A stretch of 64,000 bases of DNA from Methanothrix sp. (lineage in GTDB: Archaea; Halobacteriota; Methanosarcinia; Methanotrichales; Methanotrichaceae): assembly GCF_030055635.1 (NCBI RefSeq), contig NZ_JASFYM010000005.1, positions 39,544-103,543 on the forward strand, written 5' to 3'. The notes beneath the pieces are model-generated. The model ran no database searches, had not been told where the DNA came from, and was given only the letters and a program-made list of their open reading frames with translations. The position numbers were made by a program, and so were the translations under genes. Every line of letters starts with the position of its first letter. The first letter of the stretch is position 1. This document shows positions 1 to 9,471 of the stretch, piece after piece.

Positions 1-192
1 CGCTTCATCACCCTGATCTCTGACGATGCTGAATTTAAACGTACCTCTTATACGAGGGTAATATGAGGTCTACAACAGCTCATTGAGCGGTGAGATGCAC
101 CGGAATGCGCCTCGTGATCTGCATCCTGGGGATCAGCACCGCTCGACCTGGCGCTCCATGATGGACAGTTGGACCAGACAGCTGGCCTTGTG
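1..192. other. Window edge, no gene seen
   Basis: No convincing coding frame, RNA gene or repeat is visible in these bases. They lie downstream of the minus-strand phosphoglycerate mutase gene and may hold its 3' untranslated region. A neighbouring gene could lie just outside the window. Confidence 0.4.
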
Positions 193-849
193 CTACAGCC
201 AGTACCTCCTGATGGGCTCGAGCCGGTCGCTGAGCTCGTAGACCACTGGCCTTCCCCTGGGAACCACCAGACCTTCTGTCGGGATTCCCTCTAAGTAGTT
301 CATGAAAGCGCGGATGACATTCGCGTGCGTCGTCACTATGACCCTTCTCCCAGAGAGGATCTCAGGAGCTATCTCGCAAGTCCAGAGGATCAGAAGACGC
401 TCCTGGACATCCCTTATCGATTCTCCTGCTGGGGGATTATCCAGATCTCTGTACCTTCTGTCAAACCGCGGATGTCTGGGATCGTCCTCTGGCAGAGCTG
501 GCGGCCGGATATCAAAGCTGTGCCTGTACCGCTTCAGCTCATCGGGAACATCTTCTATGACCTGACCCTCGAGCTCACCGTAGTGCCGCTCATTCAGCAT
601 CCAGGATTTCCTGACGGGTATCCAGAGCAGATCCATCTCATCCAGTACCGCGCAGAGCGTCTTTATTGCGCGCCTGAGCATCGAGACGAAGGCGATGTCG
701 AAGGTGTATCCCTCCCTTCGCAGGATCCTGCCCGCATTCCTCGCCTCCATCACTCCCTGCGCCGTGAGATCCGGATCCGACCAGCCGGTGAACCTCCTCT
801 CAGCATTGTAGCTGCTCTGGCCGTGCCTGAGCAGGACCAGTTTGTACAT
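193..849 (-). CDS. gpmA: 2,3-bisphosphoglycerate-dependent phosphoglycerate mutase family protein
   Basis: Histidine phosphatase superfamily protein of about 218 residues, expected to interconvert 3- and 2-phosphoglycerate in cytosolic glycolysis/gluconeogenesis. The N-terminal LLRHGQSSYN motif carries the phospho-acceptor His (residue 9). NERHYGELEG follows the pattern of true dPGM enzymes, and a second catalytic His lies in VTTHANVIRAF near residue 175. I chose the ATG at 849; an in-frame TTG 18 bases upstream is an alternative, and neither has a clear ribosome binding site. It is divergent from the DUF1614 gene, with about 50 bases between starts. Archaea often use the unrelated cofactor-independent enzyme, so this may be an acquired bacterial-type gene. 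A broader phosphatase role cannot be excluded. Confidence 0.85.
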   Translation of the reverse strand: MYKLVLLRHGQSSYNAERRFTGWSDPDLTAQGVMEARNAGRILRREGYTFDIAFVSMLRRAIKTLCAVLDEMDLLWIPVRKSWMLNERHYGELEGQVIEDVPDELKRYRHSFDIRPPALPEDDPRHPRFDRRYRDLDNPPAGESIRDVQERLLILWTCEIAPEILSGRRVIVTTHANVIRAFMNYLEGIPTEGLVVPRGRPVVYELSDRLEPIRRYWL

Positions 850-900
850 GCGATCAACCACAGGCAAAGATTGTTATATAAAGATGTCAGAGAGGGATAC

Positions 901-1608
901 ATGAACGGCCGGCTGTTCTATGCTCCTCTGACACTTCTCTTCATGGCTGTTCTGGCGCTGCTCGTATTCCTGGTCGTATCCCTCCTGTTCGTCGGCGCGC
1001 TTCAGACAGCCTTTATACGCTTGGGGTTCTCATGGCATGATGCGCTTCTTCTGCTCCTCGCCTCACTGATCGGAAGCAGCATCAACATTCCCTTTAGAGA
1101 GATAAGATCAGAGATACCCGTGACGAGGACAGCATATATCAGGGTCTTCGGGGTGAACTACAGGATCCCAATCTATGAGACCGTTTACAACAGCACCACA
1201 GTGGCTCTGAATGTGGGTGGCGCGATGATCCCCATCCTTGTATCTGCGTATCTGCTTCTGGTGTTTTCTCACGCGCTGGCCTATGCAGCAGCTGCCACTG
1301 CTATTGTGACGCTTGCTGTGCACAGGATCGCCAGACCTGTCCCCGGCCTGGGCATAGTGACGCCTGCCCTTCTCCCGCCGCTCATAGCAGCACTCTCATC
1401 ACTGGCTGTGATCATGATCGCAGGAGGACCCAGAGAGCTTGAGTTCGTCACAGCATACGTCAGCGGGACGCTGGGAACGCTCATCGGCGCCGATATCCTC
1501 AACCTCAACAGGATTCAGCGCCTCGGCGCTCCGGTGGTCTCGATCGGCGGCGCTGGGACATTCGATGGCGTGTTTCTCACAGGCATCATCGCTGTGCTGC
1601 TCGTCTAG
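901..1608 (+). CDS. DUF1614 family integral membrane protein
   Basis: Protein of 235 residues with about six to seven hydrophobic segments. The first lies at about residues 9-35 and the last at the very C-terminus. The central block (GSSINIPFREI and IYETVYNSTTVALNVGGAMIP) and the distal part (SGTLGTLIGADILNLNRI, ending in GIIAVLLV) match my recollection of the DUF1614 family, which has no assigned function. The ATG at 901 follows AGAGGGA at the right distance; the same frame stays open upstream, but that part is antisense to gpmA. The 3' end overlaps the convergent flavoprotein gene by 23 bases. A role in transport or sensing would be a guess. Confidence 0.8.
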   Translation: MNGRLFYAPLTLLFMAVLALLVFLVVSLLFVGALQTAFIRLGFSWHDALLLLLASLIGSSINIPFREIRSEIPVTRTAYIRVFGVNYRIPIYETVYNSTTVALNVGGAMIPILVSAYLLLVFSHALAYAAAATAIVTLAVHRIARPVPGLGIVTPALLPPLIAALSSLAVIMIAGGPRELEFVTAYVSGTLGTLIGADILNLNRIQRLGAPVVSIGGAGTFDGVFLTGIIAVLLV

Positions 1609-2218
1609 CTGATATCTCTTCAAAATCCCTCAGGAGAGACGCGAACCTGCGCACGGTCTTTCTGAGGGATCTGAACCCCTCCTCGTCCTTCTGCACGTCC
1701 TCGAGAGTATCCCTCGACCAGAATGTGGCGCCGAGGTTCGCCCCGAATGATCCCCCGCCCACGGGAATTACACCGTTCAGGATGTAGAATGTGATGATCT
1801 GGTATATCGCCGCCTCCTGGCCGCCTATTCTGTCACCGCCCACTGCTATCGCCATGCCAACCTTTCCCCTGAAGAAGTCGAAGTCAGCTGCAACCAGCGC
1901 CCTGCATCTGTCCATGACCGCCTTTGTCTGGGCGCTAACGCCGCCGTTGTACACCGGGGTTGCGAATATCAGTCCCCTCGCATTTTTGAGAAGAGGATAC
2001 AGCTCGTACATGTCGTCCTTTATCGCGCATGTCTTGTTTTTGAGACAGTAGTCGCAGTGCCTGCAGAACCCGATGTTCTTCCCTCTAACAGAGAACAGCT
2101 CTGTCTCGAATCCGCTCTCCCTGAGCATCTCCAGCGCCCTGGAGAGGACATGCTCCGTGGCCCTGTTGCGCGGGCTGCCTGATATTCCGAGAATCATGGA
2201 TTTTACAGAGTACCGCAT
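1586..2218 (-). CDS. isf: Iron-sulfur flavoprotein (Isf family)
   Basis: Protein of 210 residues with a flavodoxin-like NADPH-dependent FMN reductase fold. ISGSPRNRAT (residues 12-21) is the FMN phosphate loop, and TPVYNGGVSAQTKAVMDR is the second flavin-binding segment. Cys52, Cys55, Cys58 and Cys64 form the compact C-x2-C-x2-C-x5-C motif that ligates a 4Fe-4S cluster in the Isf proteins of methanogens, which pass electrons from ferredoxin to oxygen or peroxide. Oxidative-stress electron transfer is therefore the likely role, by family analogy. The ATG at 2218 or 2197 could start it; no ribosome binding site decides. It is convergent with the DUF1614 gene. Confidence 0.8.
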   Translation of the reverse strand: MRYSVKSMILGISGSPRNRATEHVLSRALEMLRESGFETELFSVRGKNIGFCRHCDYCLKNKTCAIKDDMYELYPLLKNARGLIFATPVYNGGVSAQTKAVMDRCRALVAADFDFFRGKVGMAIAVGGDRIGGQEAAIYQIITFYILNGVIPVGGGSFGANLGATFWSRDTLEDVQKDEEGFRSLRKTVRRFASLLRDFEEISARRAAQR

Positions 2219-2481
2219 TGTACTTCAAACTGTGGGGCGACAGAGAGCATGTGCGATGGCGGATCACGTGCCATGGTACAGATCACCGGACGATCCCCTG
2301 TGAACCGGAAGATCGCTGGCGTAAATGCATCGTGAATCCTGTGCGGTCGCACCGTCGATCTCATCGGCACAGGTGCGCAGCGAGATACCTGCTCAACCAA
2401 AAAGATCATATCCATCCTCGACTACTATTGATATTCTGTTAACGCTGTTGTATTCCAGTTTACAAGAGGCGATCTGTTTCG

Positions 2482-2853
2482 ATGCCGAGTGGTCGATATA
2501 CCAGGATCGAGATAACGCCTGAGGCTTACATGGGGCTTGAGGCGGAGGCCATACTCCAGCGAAAGACCCTCAAGAGGCTGGCCTCTGAGTTGATTCTTCA
2601 GGGTATCTCTCCGAAGGCTCTGAGATTTGTCCATGATGAGTCGGATACAGCAGGCAATCCCATGACCAAGGGCAGCATCTCGAGAAGAACGCGGCTTTCA
2701 GATGATAAAGAGGCTCTGGAGAAGATAAAGCAGCTCTGGAAACTTGATCCAAGACCATCTGTAAAGGAGATCGCGAGCCTGGTGGGGTACTCGCAGACGG
2801 CAGTCAAAAATCAGATAAGGAGGATGCAGAACAGCGGAGAGCTCGCGCCATAA
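2482..2853 (+). CDS. Small putative DNA-binding protein, C-terminal winged helix
   Basis: Protein of 123 residues. The N-terminal half (YTRIEITPEAYMGLEAEAIL and the following basic helix TLKRLASELI) resembles a short strand-helix-helix DNA-binding unit. The C-terminal half (SVKEIASLVGYSQTAVKNQI) is a helix-turn-helix of the kind found in transcriptional regulators. I do not recognise a named family. The ATG at 2482 has AGAGG about 12 bases upstream. It stands alone, followed by a 420-base gene-free stretch. A stand-alone regulator is the simplest reading, with unknown targets. Confidence 0.6.
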   Translation: MPSGRYTRIEITPEAYMGLEAEAILQRKTLKRLASELILQGISPKALRFVHDESDTAGNPMTKGSISRRTRLSDDKEALEKIKQLWKLDPRPSVKEIASLVGYSQTAVKNQIRRMQNSGELAP

Positions 2854-3276
2854 TCTTCGCCTAGAGAATATACGACATCCCGATGTGTTCACCATTTTAT
2901 TTGACCAAGGGGCATCCATACCAGGTATGGGGAGATCGATCTCTTTTGTGAGTGCTGGAGCTGGGAATAACTCGCTCATTCATACAGGGCGGCATGGGGC
3001 TCTGGATCGGGAGAGAACGTGTAACATGTTGGTGCATGCGCGTTCAGCCGGTGTATGGTAATCGGAGCTATCGCGCCAGGTCGTGTGCTTGAATCACTGA
3101 ATGGAACTTTAGGAATCAGCACTCACTAGCACATCAGATCACAAATTCTGCGATGTCACCTGCTGCTGGTTTCAATGATCTAATTACACGACCTCGCGCC
3201 ATAGCTCACACGAGATTTCGGTTGAATTCGATACGATCAGACGATCCCAGCGCAGGTATTGATAATGGGGAACGCT
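2854..3276. other. Gene-free stretch holding a dispersed repeat
   Basis: No supported coding frame in 423 bases. The part from about 3079 to 3189 is a copy of an intergenic repeat found again downstream of gyrA. The rest shows no clear promoter, hairpin or RNA gene. Confidence 0.5.
3079..3189 (+). repeat. Dispersed intergenic repeat R1, copy 1
   Basis: About 110 bases that align with 44407-44514 with few differences. The core CACTCACTAGCACA is identical, and the flanking parts, including GATCACAAAT and TGCGATGTCACCTG, also match. It contains no open reading frame. It is a non-coding repeat of unknown origin. Confidence 0.7.
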
Positions 3277-3534
3277 TCAGGAACACTCTCCTTTAGTTCG
3301 CTTTAAGCCGACCGAGATCATCCAGAGGCCCGCAAGCACAGCGATGCCAAAGAATCCGATGGCAACCATCTCCCAGCCCTGTGGCACATTCGAGAGAAGC
3401 ACAACGCCCACAGTCACGGATCCGAGACCTATGCTCACAGAGCCCATGCGGTTGTTTATGACGCTTATCAGTATGCCAGCCCCGATCAGAGCTGCCGCGA
3501 TATCCAGGAGCAAAGGAGGAAGCATGCACACCAT
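3277..3534 (-). CDS. Small three-helix membrane protein
   Basis: Protein of 85 residues that is almost all membrane: hydrophobic stretches at about residues 4-25, 30-47 and 55-77, then a short basic tail (GLKRTKGE). I recognise no family. ATG codons at 3534 and 3525 are both possible starts. A BoxA-like CCTATAAG sequence lies shortly upstream on the minus strand near 3550, which would give a very short leader. It stands alone. Regular hydrophobic segments and clean start and stop support a real gene. Confidence 0.5.
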   Translation of the reverse strand: MVCMLPPLLLDIAAALIGAGILISVINNRMGSVSIGLGSVTVGVVLLSNVPQGWEMVAIGFFGIAVLAGLWMISVGLKRTKGECS

Positions 3535-3801
3535 ATGGTATGCATACTACTTATAGGTTGCAGTTGCAAGGAATCCTGAGAGACAGTGCGCCAGATGTGG
3601 GTTGTTCGATTGAATCACAGAACAGCCATTCAGGAATCTGCTCCACTGGTTTGCCTCCTGTGAGGTCAAACACTGCTTATCTCAACAGCACGATCGTCCG
3701 ATCCCGGCTCACGTGGTTCTGTAATACTACAATCAAAATCTTTATTACCAAGTAAGATGACGTAGCATTGGCATGCGACTTGACCTCCTTTACCTGATGT
3801 C

Positions 3802-4141
3802 TCAGGTTTTCCCGATATGCTGGATAAAGGCTCGAGCGATGCCATCTGGCGCTTGCATTGGGGCAGGCGCCTCCTCTCCTAATACCCATAGCACAGGCGT
3901 CTGGCATGGGATAAATGAGGCGATGAAGAGCACTTCGATTATAGTTATCCGCATAAGCTCTGTATAACCTACTGCTCCGAGAAACCGCTGTATCCATGAT
4001 TTAGCATAGCTCAGGTCGATGTCACCATCCCGCACATCGTGACGCAGACTCAAAGTCGATATGGTAGTTCGCTATCGCATTGAGAAAAACAAGCAGCGCC
4101 TTTACGCGGTCATCCTTCTCATCGCGCAGCCTTACCGGCAT
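3802..4141 (-). pseudogene. Possible frameshifted gene remnant
   Basis: Reading the minus strand, a 39-codon frame starts at ATG 4141 (begins MPVRLRDEKDDRVKALLVF) and stops at 4022. A second open frame, entered around 4053, continues to 3802 (contains DLSYAKSWIQRFLGAVGY). The two reading frames overlap, and joining them near 4050 by a single frameshift would give one protein of about 110 residues with coding-like composition. Neither half matches a family I know. The regions on both sides are AT-rich and gene-poor, which fits decay. It could also be two unrelated spurious frames. Confidence 0.3.
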
Positions 4142-4359
4142 CTCCTCTGCATTCTGTATCTCTAACGCCTTTCATATGACCAGTCCATTCAGGATACTAG
4201 ATGATTCCTATTAACCTCCTGTTAAATGATCTTGGCATGTCTCTGCATGCTTTTATCAAAGAAGTTTTATACCAAAATACTGGGTTTTTTAGGAATCCTC
4301 ACTAGTATTATATTAAGTTTAGAGTAATTCTACCATATCCACATGTATGTCAAGCAGCA

Positions 4360-5505
4360 TCAATCGCTCACGAACTTGTCTTTCGAAGCGCTGCACTGAG
4401 GGCACTTCCAGTCTGCTGGCAGCTCATCGAATGGCGTCCCTGGATGGATACCCCGGCTCGGATCTCCGACCGCTGGATCGTACTCATAGCCGCAGACCGT
4501 GCATCTGTATTTCGGAGATGATGCGCCTACGCCCACAAGCGTCAGCGCGCCGCCACTCTCCGTGACCTGTCCTGTTGTGTACCGGGATTGCTCAGATACA
4601 GCAGCGATGATGGTCTCCGCGAACTCCTCTGACGAACCGGGATCTCTGCCTGTTATTATCGATCCGTCTCTAACAACAGGCGCATCTGTGTAGTTCACGT
4701 TCTTCTGGATCAGATATGTGCTGTCCGCACAGGTCGCGTTCCTGTTTGTCAGCAACCCTGCGCTCGCCAGTATGTTCGGAGCCAGACAGATCGCGGCCAC
4801 GATCATCCCCCTGTCGTATGCGCTCCTCGCAAGGTTCACGTAATCGCTGTCCTGATGCAGCTTCAGCTCCTCAATGCCGATCCCCCCAACGAACACCACA
4901 GCTCTGTACTTTGAGATATTCACGCTTCTCACATCGACATCTACGGACACGCTCTCACCGCCCATGGAGGTGGCGGTGGTGACTCCCTTCGAGGCCACAT
5001 CCACATCCAGACCGCTCCTCTCGAAGGCCTCCCTCGGGATGTTCAGCTCCCTCTCCTGGTAGTTTTTAGGGGCCACAACCATCAGGACGCTGCCGCTGAG
5101 ATTTCTGGAGAACCCAGTTGCATTGCTCGGTATTTGCGAGCTAAACAGCGGAGATATGTGGTCAGTCTGAGCAGGGCCAGTCTCTTCACTGCTCTCTTCA
5201 CCGGCGTATTCGGTCTCATCTTCTGTAAAATCTTCGCATGGAACGAGCACGAAGTTTCCGGCGAAGGTGAGCATACCGAGAGTGTAGCATGTTGGGCAGT
5301 ACCAGTCCGGATTGTTCGGGTCCAGGCTCATTATGCTTCCCAGAGTCGTCTGATAATACTGAGATCCGGCCGGCACGCTGATTTCGAGCGAATAAACATC
5401 ACCACATACAGGGCACATCCAGCATGATGTCGTGCTGGAAATCTGTCCGGATGCAGATACGATGAGAGCTGCCATGAAGGCCATACAGAGAAGAACGTGT
5501 CTCAT
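4360..5505 (-). CDS. Exported DJ-1/PfpI domain protein with C-terminal rubredoxin
   Basis: Protein of 381 residues in four parts. Residues 1-20 form a signal peptide. Residues 28-73 hold cysteine knuckles (Cys28, 31, 34 and Cys70, 73) that look like a second, degenerate metal site. Residues about 139-305 are a DJ-1/PfpI domain, with the nucleophile elbow Cys240 in [12 protein letters not shown]. Residues 333-378 are a full rubredoxin (Cys335, 338, 368, 371, with [14 protein letters not shown] and ADWKCPQC). The ATG at 5505 has GGAGG seven bases upstream; upstream in-frame codons lack this. It has no operon partner. An extracytoplasmic redox or aldehyde/thiol repair role is inferred from domains. 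The fusion is not a standard architecture I know. Confidence 0.8.
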   Translation of the reverse strand: MRHVLLCMAFMAALIVSASGQISSTTSCWMCPVCGDVYSLEISVPAGSQYYQTTLGSIMSLDPNNPDWYCPTCYTLGMLTFAGNFVLVPCEDFTEDETEYAGEESSEETGPAQTDHISPLFSSQIPSNATGFSRNLSGSVLMVVAPKNYQERELNIPREAFERSGLDVDVASKGVTTATSMGGESVSVDVDVRSVNISKYRAVVFVGGIGIEELKLHQDSDYVNLARSAYDRGMIVAAICLAPNILASAGLLTNRNATCADSTYLIQKNVNYTDAPVVRDGSIITGRDPGSSEEFAETIIAAVSEQSRYTTGQVTESGGALTLVGVGASSPKYRCTVCGYEYDPAVGDPSRGIHPGTPFDELPADWKCPQCSASKDKFVSD

Positions 5506-5943
5506 GTGAGATCCTCCTGAGGGAGCAGCGGGATCCAAATCAGCGAAAGTTCGAACGGATTCGATCCTGTCTCCGCGCACGCCCTGTGCCAGGCGGTTCA
5601 GAGCCGCAGCCACTTCTGCACTGCAATACATGTGATGCAACTTCCTGGAGTAACAGGGCTTATGAGTTCTTTAAAGATCAAGCTACATATACTTTTTTGG
5701 ATTTTGTATCTTGCTCGGGCGGTTGTGAGGTAACCGCAGAGAAACGTGCCGAAAAGGTGCGAATCATGTGGTTGAACTCTCGGGAGGCGAGGATGAATAT
5801 CCTCCCAGTCAAACAGACCCTGCCTATCGGTTGCCAATCCGCTGAGCTCAAGGACGAGCCGGTGTTAGCTGTTGGGTAAGCAGGCCATTATGAAAAAAAA
5901 GCCCCATGATTCAAAGGATCCGTCACAGCAGCCTGGAGCGCCT
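5506..5943. other. Gene-free stretch between DJ-1/rubredoxin gene and mobA
   Basis: Frames here are short and lack coding character. An AT-rich patch near 5685-5700 may hold the promoter of the DJ-1/rubredoxin gene. The bases around 5790-5815 can fold into an imperfect GC-rich hairpin (GGGAGG pairing with CCTCCC). Nothing else is supported. Confidence 0.4.
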
Positions 5944-6555
5944 CTAAGCAGCTCTTTTTCTCATGATGCTCTCCGCGCTCCTGAGATCCTCTGGTGTGTT
6001 GACGTTGAAGAAGCTCAGGAGATCTGGATCCACGCCCCTGAACATTTCAGCATCCACAAATCTGATATCGAGCCCTGATAGTGCGGCTGATATCCTGCCC
6101 TCTCCCCTTGTGATTGCGTCTCTGCAGGCCTCCTCGAACCGCCCCGCAAGGTAAACTGCATGCAGCCTCTCAGGAAGTGCATTCAGGAGAGGAACTGCGC
6201 CGTCACGTCCTTCAGCGAGCGAGAAGAGGCCGTCTATTATATCAGGATTTAGAAAGGGCATATCGCAGCCTGCTGCGAACGCGTATCGCCCCCGTACAGC
6301 ATCCATTCCGGCCTGGAGGCCTGCGAGCGGCCCCACGCCATGCGTACGATCGATCGTCACCCTGCACCGGGAAATCACGCCCTCAAGCCGCCTCGCCTGT
6401 GCGTCATCTCTCAAGACGACAACAACCTCATCGACCGCATCGAATATTCTCTCAATCACATGCCATATCAGGGGCCTGCCGCAGAGCATGACGGATGCCT
6501 TCTCTGCGCCCATCCGTCTGCCCTCTCCGCCTGCAAGTATAACAGCAGACCTCAT
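5944..6555 (-). CDS. mobA: Molybdenum cofactor guanylyltransferase
   Basis: Protein of 203 residues of the MobA nucleotidyltransferase family, which attaches GMP to molybdopterin to make the guanine dinucleotide cofactor used by formylmethanofuran dehydrogenases and other oxidoreductases. The N-terminal LAGGEGRRMGAEKA (residues 8-21) is the GTP-binding signature, and AAGCDMPFL holds the metal-binding Asp. Length is normal. Its start overlaps the stop of the DUF2121 gene by four bases (ATGA), so it is the last gene of the glyA-folD-DUF2121-mobA operon. Confidence 0.88.
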   Translation of the reverse strand: MRSAVILAGGEGRRMGAEKASVMLCGRPLIWHVIERIFDAVDEVVVVLRDDAQARRLEGVISRCRVTIDRTHGVGPLAGLQAGMDAVRGRYAFAAGCDMPFLNPDIIDGLFSLAEGRDGAVPLLNALPERLHAVYLAGRFEEACRDAITRGEGRISAALSGLDIRFVDAEMFRGVDPDLLSFFNVNTPEDLRSAESIMRKRAA

Positions 6556-7130
6556 GACCTCCAGCCCATCTTCTCGCAGTCTCTCGAGAATGTCTGCATG
6601 AGAATGGATGCAGGGTCTTTATGAGACGCCGTCACCCTCAGAATCGTGTGCTCCCTGCTCATGGTCGCGGTTCCCGCGCTGACCTCCTTCATCACTCCTG
6701 CGATCGCATCAGCACTGATCTTCCCAAGACTCTGGAGCGCCCTTCCAGCGGCATCTCTTGTGTGCCTGTTTCCGAGGATGATGAGCGAGACGCCGCCTCT
6801 TCCGGAGATCCTGGCGTTACCGTCGATCACATCCACGATGAGATACGCTCCTGATGTCACATACACCCTTCTGCGCTTGCTGCTGGACACGGAGACCTCA
6901 GTCACCTCGCCAACAAGCACATCCCCATCACGCCAGACCTTCTCCCTGCCATCGGAGATGTATATCGTCGCAGAGAGCTCCTCAGCTCTCCTGAGCAGAT
7001 CCTCATCGTCATGTATCTTTCCAGAGTACAGCTCCTCCTCAAGCGTCCTGCAATCACCGGCGAACGCTATGCTCCTCCTGTCGCCTGCGATCACAGCCTC
7101 CCTGCCGGAGAACGCGATGACCAGGCTCAT
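6552..7130 (-). CDS. Methanogen conserved protein, DUF2121-like
   Basis: Protein of 192 residues. It begins [20 protein letters not shown], which resembles the first strands of Ntn-hydrolase (proteasome-like) folds, and I associate the whole with the methanogen family DUF2121. No function is known. It overlaps folD by four bases upstream and mobA by four bases downstream, so it is translated coupled with both. The absence of a catalytic Thr at position 2 argues against simple proteasome-type chemistry. The family assignment is from memory of the sequence pattern and is only moderately sure. Confidence 0.65.
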   Translation of the reverse strand: MSLVIAFSGREAVIAGDRRSIAFAGDCRTLEEELYSGKIHDDEDLLRRAEELSATIYISDGREKVWRDGDVLVGEVTEVSVSSSKRRRVYVTSGAYLIVDVIDGNARISGRGGVSLIILGNRHTRDAAGRALQSLGKISADAIAGVMKEVSAGTATMSREHTILRVTASHKDPASILMQTFSRDCEKMGWRS

Positions 7131-7969
7131 GATCTCCGCCTCTCGAGCGAGAGCTCTGCAGCCATAACAGTCTGACTCATGAGCATCGCGACGGTGAGCG
7201 GTCCAACGCCTCCTGGCACCGGTGTTATGCCAGCAGCCTTCTCCTTGACGGCATCGAAATCGACGTCTCCCACCGTCTTGCCGTCCACCTTATTTATACC
7301 CACATCGAAGACGTATGCTCCATCCCTGACCATATCCGCCTTTATGAGCCTGGGGACGCCTGCAGCTACGACGAGTATCTCAGCGTCTCTGGTGTGTTCT
7401 TTCAGATCCTTCGTGTAGACGTGACAGACCTGGACTGTGGCATTTCTGTTCAGCAGCATGGCTGCGAGCGGCTTCCCCACCACATTGCTGTGACCCACGA
7501 TAACAGCCTCTGCGCCCTCGATCCTCACTCCCAGACGCTCGAGCGCGTAGATTATCCCCTTTGGGGTGCATGGAACAAGACGCTCCGCGCCGAGAAGGAG
7601 AGCGCCCATGTTCTCCGGATGGAATCCATCCGCATCCTTCTCCGGATCTATCGCCATCATGGCCTTCCTCGGGTCGAGGTGTCCGGGCAGCGGCAGCTGG
7701 AGGAGTATAGCATGCACATCCTCTTTCCTGTTCAGCTCCCGGATCGTCTTTATGAGGGTGACCTCGTCTGTATCTACCGGAAGCACCACGTTCTCCGATC
7801 TTATGCCAACACGCCCGCATGCAGCGTGCTTAATTCTGAGGTACATCTGAGATGCAGGGTTATCCCCTACCAGTATCGTGGCCAGGCCCGGATTGAGGCC
7901 GAGCCTCTCGACCCTTTCCCTCACCTCTGACTCGATCTCTGACGCGAGCGCCTTTCCATCTATTATCAA
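7127..7969 (-). CDS. folD: Methylenetetrahydrofolate dehydrogenase/cyclohydrolase
   Basis: Bifunctional enzyme of 280 residues, the normal length, interconverting methylene-, methenyl- and formyl-tetrahydrofolate. Tyr43 and Lys47 in YLRIK match the catalytic pair, [16 protein letters not shown] is the NADP site, and [14 protein letters not shown] is the C-terminal signature. It starts 12 bases after glyA and overlaps the DUF2121 gene by four bases. Methanogens run their energy pathway on tetrahydro(sarcina)methanopterin, while Methanosarcina is known to use a folate-specific GlyA/FolD pair for biosynthesis. This operon suggests the same split here. Confidence 0.93.
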   Translation of the reverse strand: MIIDGKALASEIESEVRERVERLGLNPGLATILVGDNPASQMYLRIKHAACGRVGIRSENVVLPVDTDEVTLIKTIRELNRKEDVHAILLQLPLPGHLDPRKAMMAIDPEKDADGFHPENMGALLLGAERLVPCTPKGIIYALERLGVRIEGAEAVIVGHSNVVGKPLAAMLLNRNATVQVCHVYTKDLKEHTRDAEILVVAAGVPRLIKADMVRDGAYVFDVGINKVDGKTVGDVDFDAVKEKAAGITPVPGGVGPLTVAMLMSQTVMAAELSLERRRS

Positions 7970-7981
7970 GAGATCACCCCA

Positions 7982-9226
7982 TCATCCGAGCTCAGGATAA
8001 AGCGGGAACCTCTCGCAGAGAGCCCTGACCCTGGAGCGGACCGAGTCTATGGTGGCAGGGTTTCTTATGTCCCGGATGACCTCTGTTATTAGGTCCGCTA
8101 TCTCCCTCATCTCGTTCTCCTTCATGCCTCTGGTCGTGACCGCAGGCGTGCCGATCCTGATCCCGCTTGTCACGAACGGAGTCCTCGGATCGAAGGGTAT
8201 CATGTTCTTGTTCAGAGCGATGCCAGCGCTCTCCAGGGCCTCGTCTGCCTCCTTTCCGGTTATGTTCTCCTTCAGAAGCTTGACGAGCATGAGGTGGTTG
8301 TCTGTGCCGCCGGACACGAGATCGAAGCCGTTCTCGATGAGCCTGCCCGCAAGAGCCGCCGCGTTTCTCACTATCTGCTCCTGATACCTCTTGAATTCGG
8401 GGGTCATCGCCTCCCTGAATGCGACGGCCTTCGCAGCTATCGTGTGCATCATCGGTCCGCCCTGTATTCCCGGAAAAACCGCCCTGTCTATCGCCTGGGC
8501 CAGCTCCTCCCTGCACATTATCACGCCGCCCCTCGGCCCGCGGAGGGTCTTGTGTGTTGTGGTCGTCACGATATCCGCATATGGAATCGGGCTCGGATGG
8601 ACGCCAGCAGCGACCAGACCCGCGATGTGGGCTATGTCCGCCATCAGCAGCGCTCCGACCTCATCGGCGATCTCACGCATGGCCCTGAAATCTATGATCC
8701 TCGGATACGCAGAGGCGCCGCACACTATCATCCTGGGTTTGCATTCCCTGGCTATCTCCAGGATCTCGCTGTAGTCAAGCATCTCCGTCTTCCTGCTGAC
8801 TCCGTAGGGAACCACACGGTAGAGCTTTCCCGAGAAGTTGACAGGGGATCCGTGAGAAAGGTGACCACCATGATCCAGGTTCATGCCCATTATGGTGTCC
8901 CCGGGCCTGAGTGTGGCGAAGTACGCGGCCATGTTCGCCTGCGAGCCGCTGTGCGGCTGTACATTGACGTGCTCAGCTCCGAAGAGCTTCCTGCACCTCT
9001 CCCTTGCGAGGTTCTCGGCCTCGTCCATGAATGCGCAGCCGCGGTAGTACCTCTTTCCCGGATAGCCCTCAGCGTACTTATTGGTCATCACGCAGCCCTG
9101 TGCCTCCATCACCGCAGGGCTTGTGAAGTTCTCCGCAGCGACAAGAACCAGGGTGCTTCTCTGCCGCTCCAGCTCCTTGCGTATTACCGCTGATATCTCC
9201 GGGTCGACATGATCTAAGAGGCTCAA
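7982..9226 (-). CDS. glyA: Serine hydroxymethyltransferase
   Basis: PLP enzyme of 414 residues making glycine and methylene-tetrahydrofolate from serine. The PLP lysine lies in [13 protein letters not shown]. Other signatures are [29 protein letters not shown] and the C-terminal [17 protein letters not shown]. Length and start are standard for the bacterial-type enzyme. It is the first gene of a four-gene operon with folD, whose product uses the methylene-tetrahydrofolate directly. A BoxA element at 9269-9278 gives a short leader. The bacterial-type sequence suggests folate rather than methanopterin specificity, as in Methanosarcina. Confidence 0.95.
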   Translation of the reverse strand: MSLLDHVDPEISAVIRKELERQRSTLVLVAAENFTSPAVMEAQGCVMTNKYAEGYPGKRYYRGCAFMDEAENLARERCRKLFGAEHVNVQPHSGSQANMAAYFATLRPGDTIMGMNLDHGGHLSHGSPVNFSGKLYRVVPYGVSRKTEMLDYSEILEIARECKPRMIVCGASAYPRIIDFRAMREIADEVGALLMADIAHIAGLVAAGVHPSPIPYADIVTTTTHKTLRGPRGGVIMCREELAQAIDRAVFPGIQGGPMMHTIAAKAVAFREAMTPEFKRYQEQIVRNAAALAGRLIENGFDLVSGGTDNHLMLVKLLKENITGKEADEALESAGIALNKNMIPFDPRTPFVTSGIRIGTPAVTTRGMKENEMREIADLITEVIRDIRNPATIDSVRSRVRALCERFPLYPELG

Positions 9227-9268
9227 ATCGAATCACCATTATGGTTTTGATGGCCAAATACGCTATGC

Positions 9269-9278
9269 AGATATAAGT
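9269..9278 (-). promoter_or_regulatory. BoxA (TATA) of the glyA operon
   Basis: On the minus strand the sequence reads ACTTATATCT, close to the archaeal TATA consensus. About 25 bases downstream puts transcription start near 9244, leaving a leader of some 18 bases before the glyA ATG. Confidence 0.5.
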
Positions 9279-9471
9279 CTATCTAGTCTCCGGTCACAAA
9301 TGGTGGTTGGGTTGAAGAATTCATGCATTACATCTGAGACTAAAGAGTGTGGCTCATATCGGCAGAGTATCACGCGTCTGATACGAGCGGTCAAATGACA
9401 CAGATTCGCCAGGCGTCACGTTTCCTAGACGATACGGCTCAGTGCAGAACCGGAGCTTAGAACCGCTCCAC

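Noticed and set aside
3677..3997. 106-residue minus-strand frame
   Set aside because: Overlaps the possible gene remnant in another frame, with Arg/Ser-rich chance composition.
5586..5879. 97-residue plus-strand frame upstream of the DJ-1/rubredoxin gene
   Set aside because: No ribosome binding site, no hydrophobic or domain pattern, and it spans the likely promoter of the neighbouring gene.
8294..9193. 299-residue open frame antisense to glyA
   Set aside because: Fully inside a clear serine hydroxymethyltransferase gene on the other strand.
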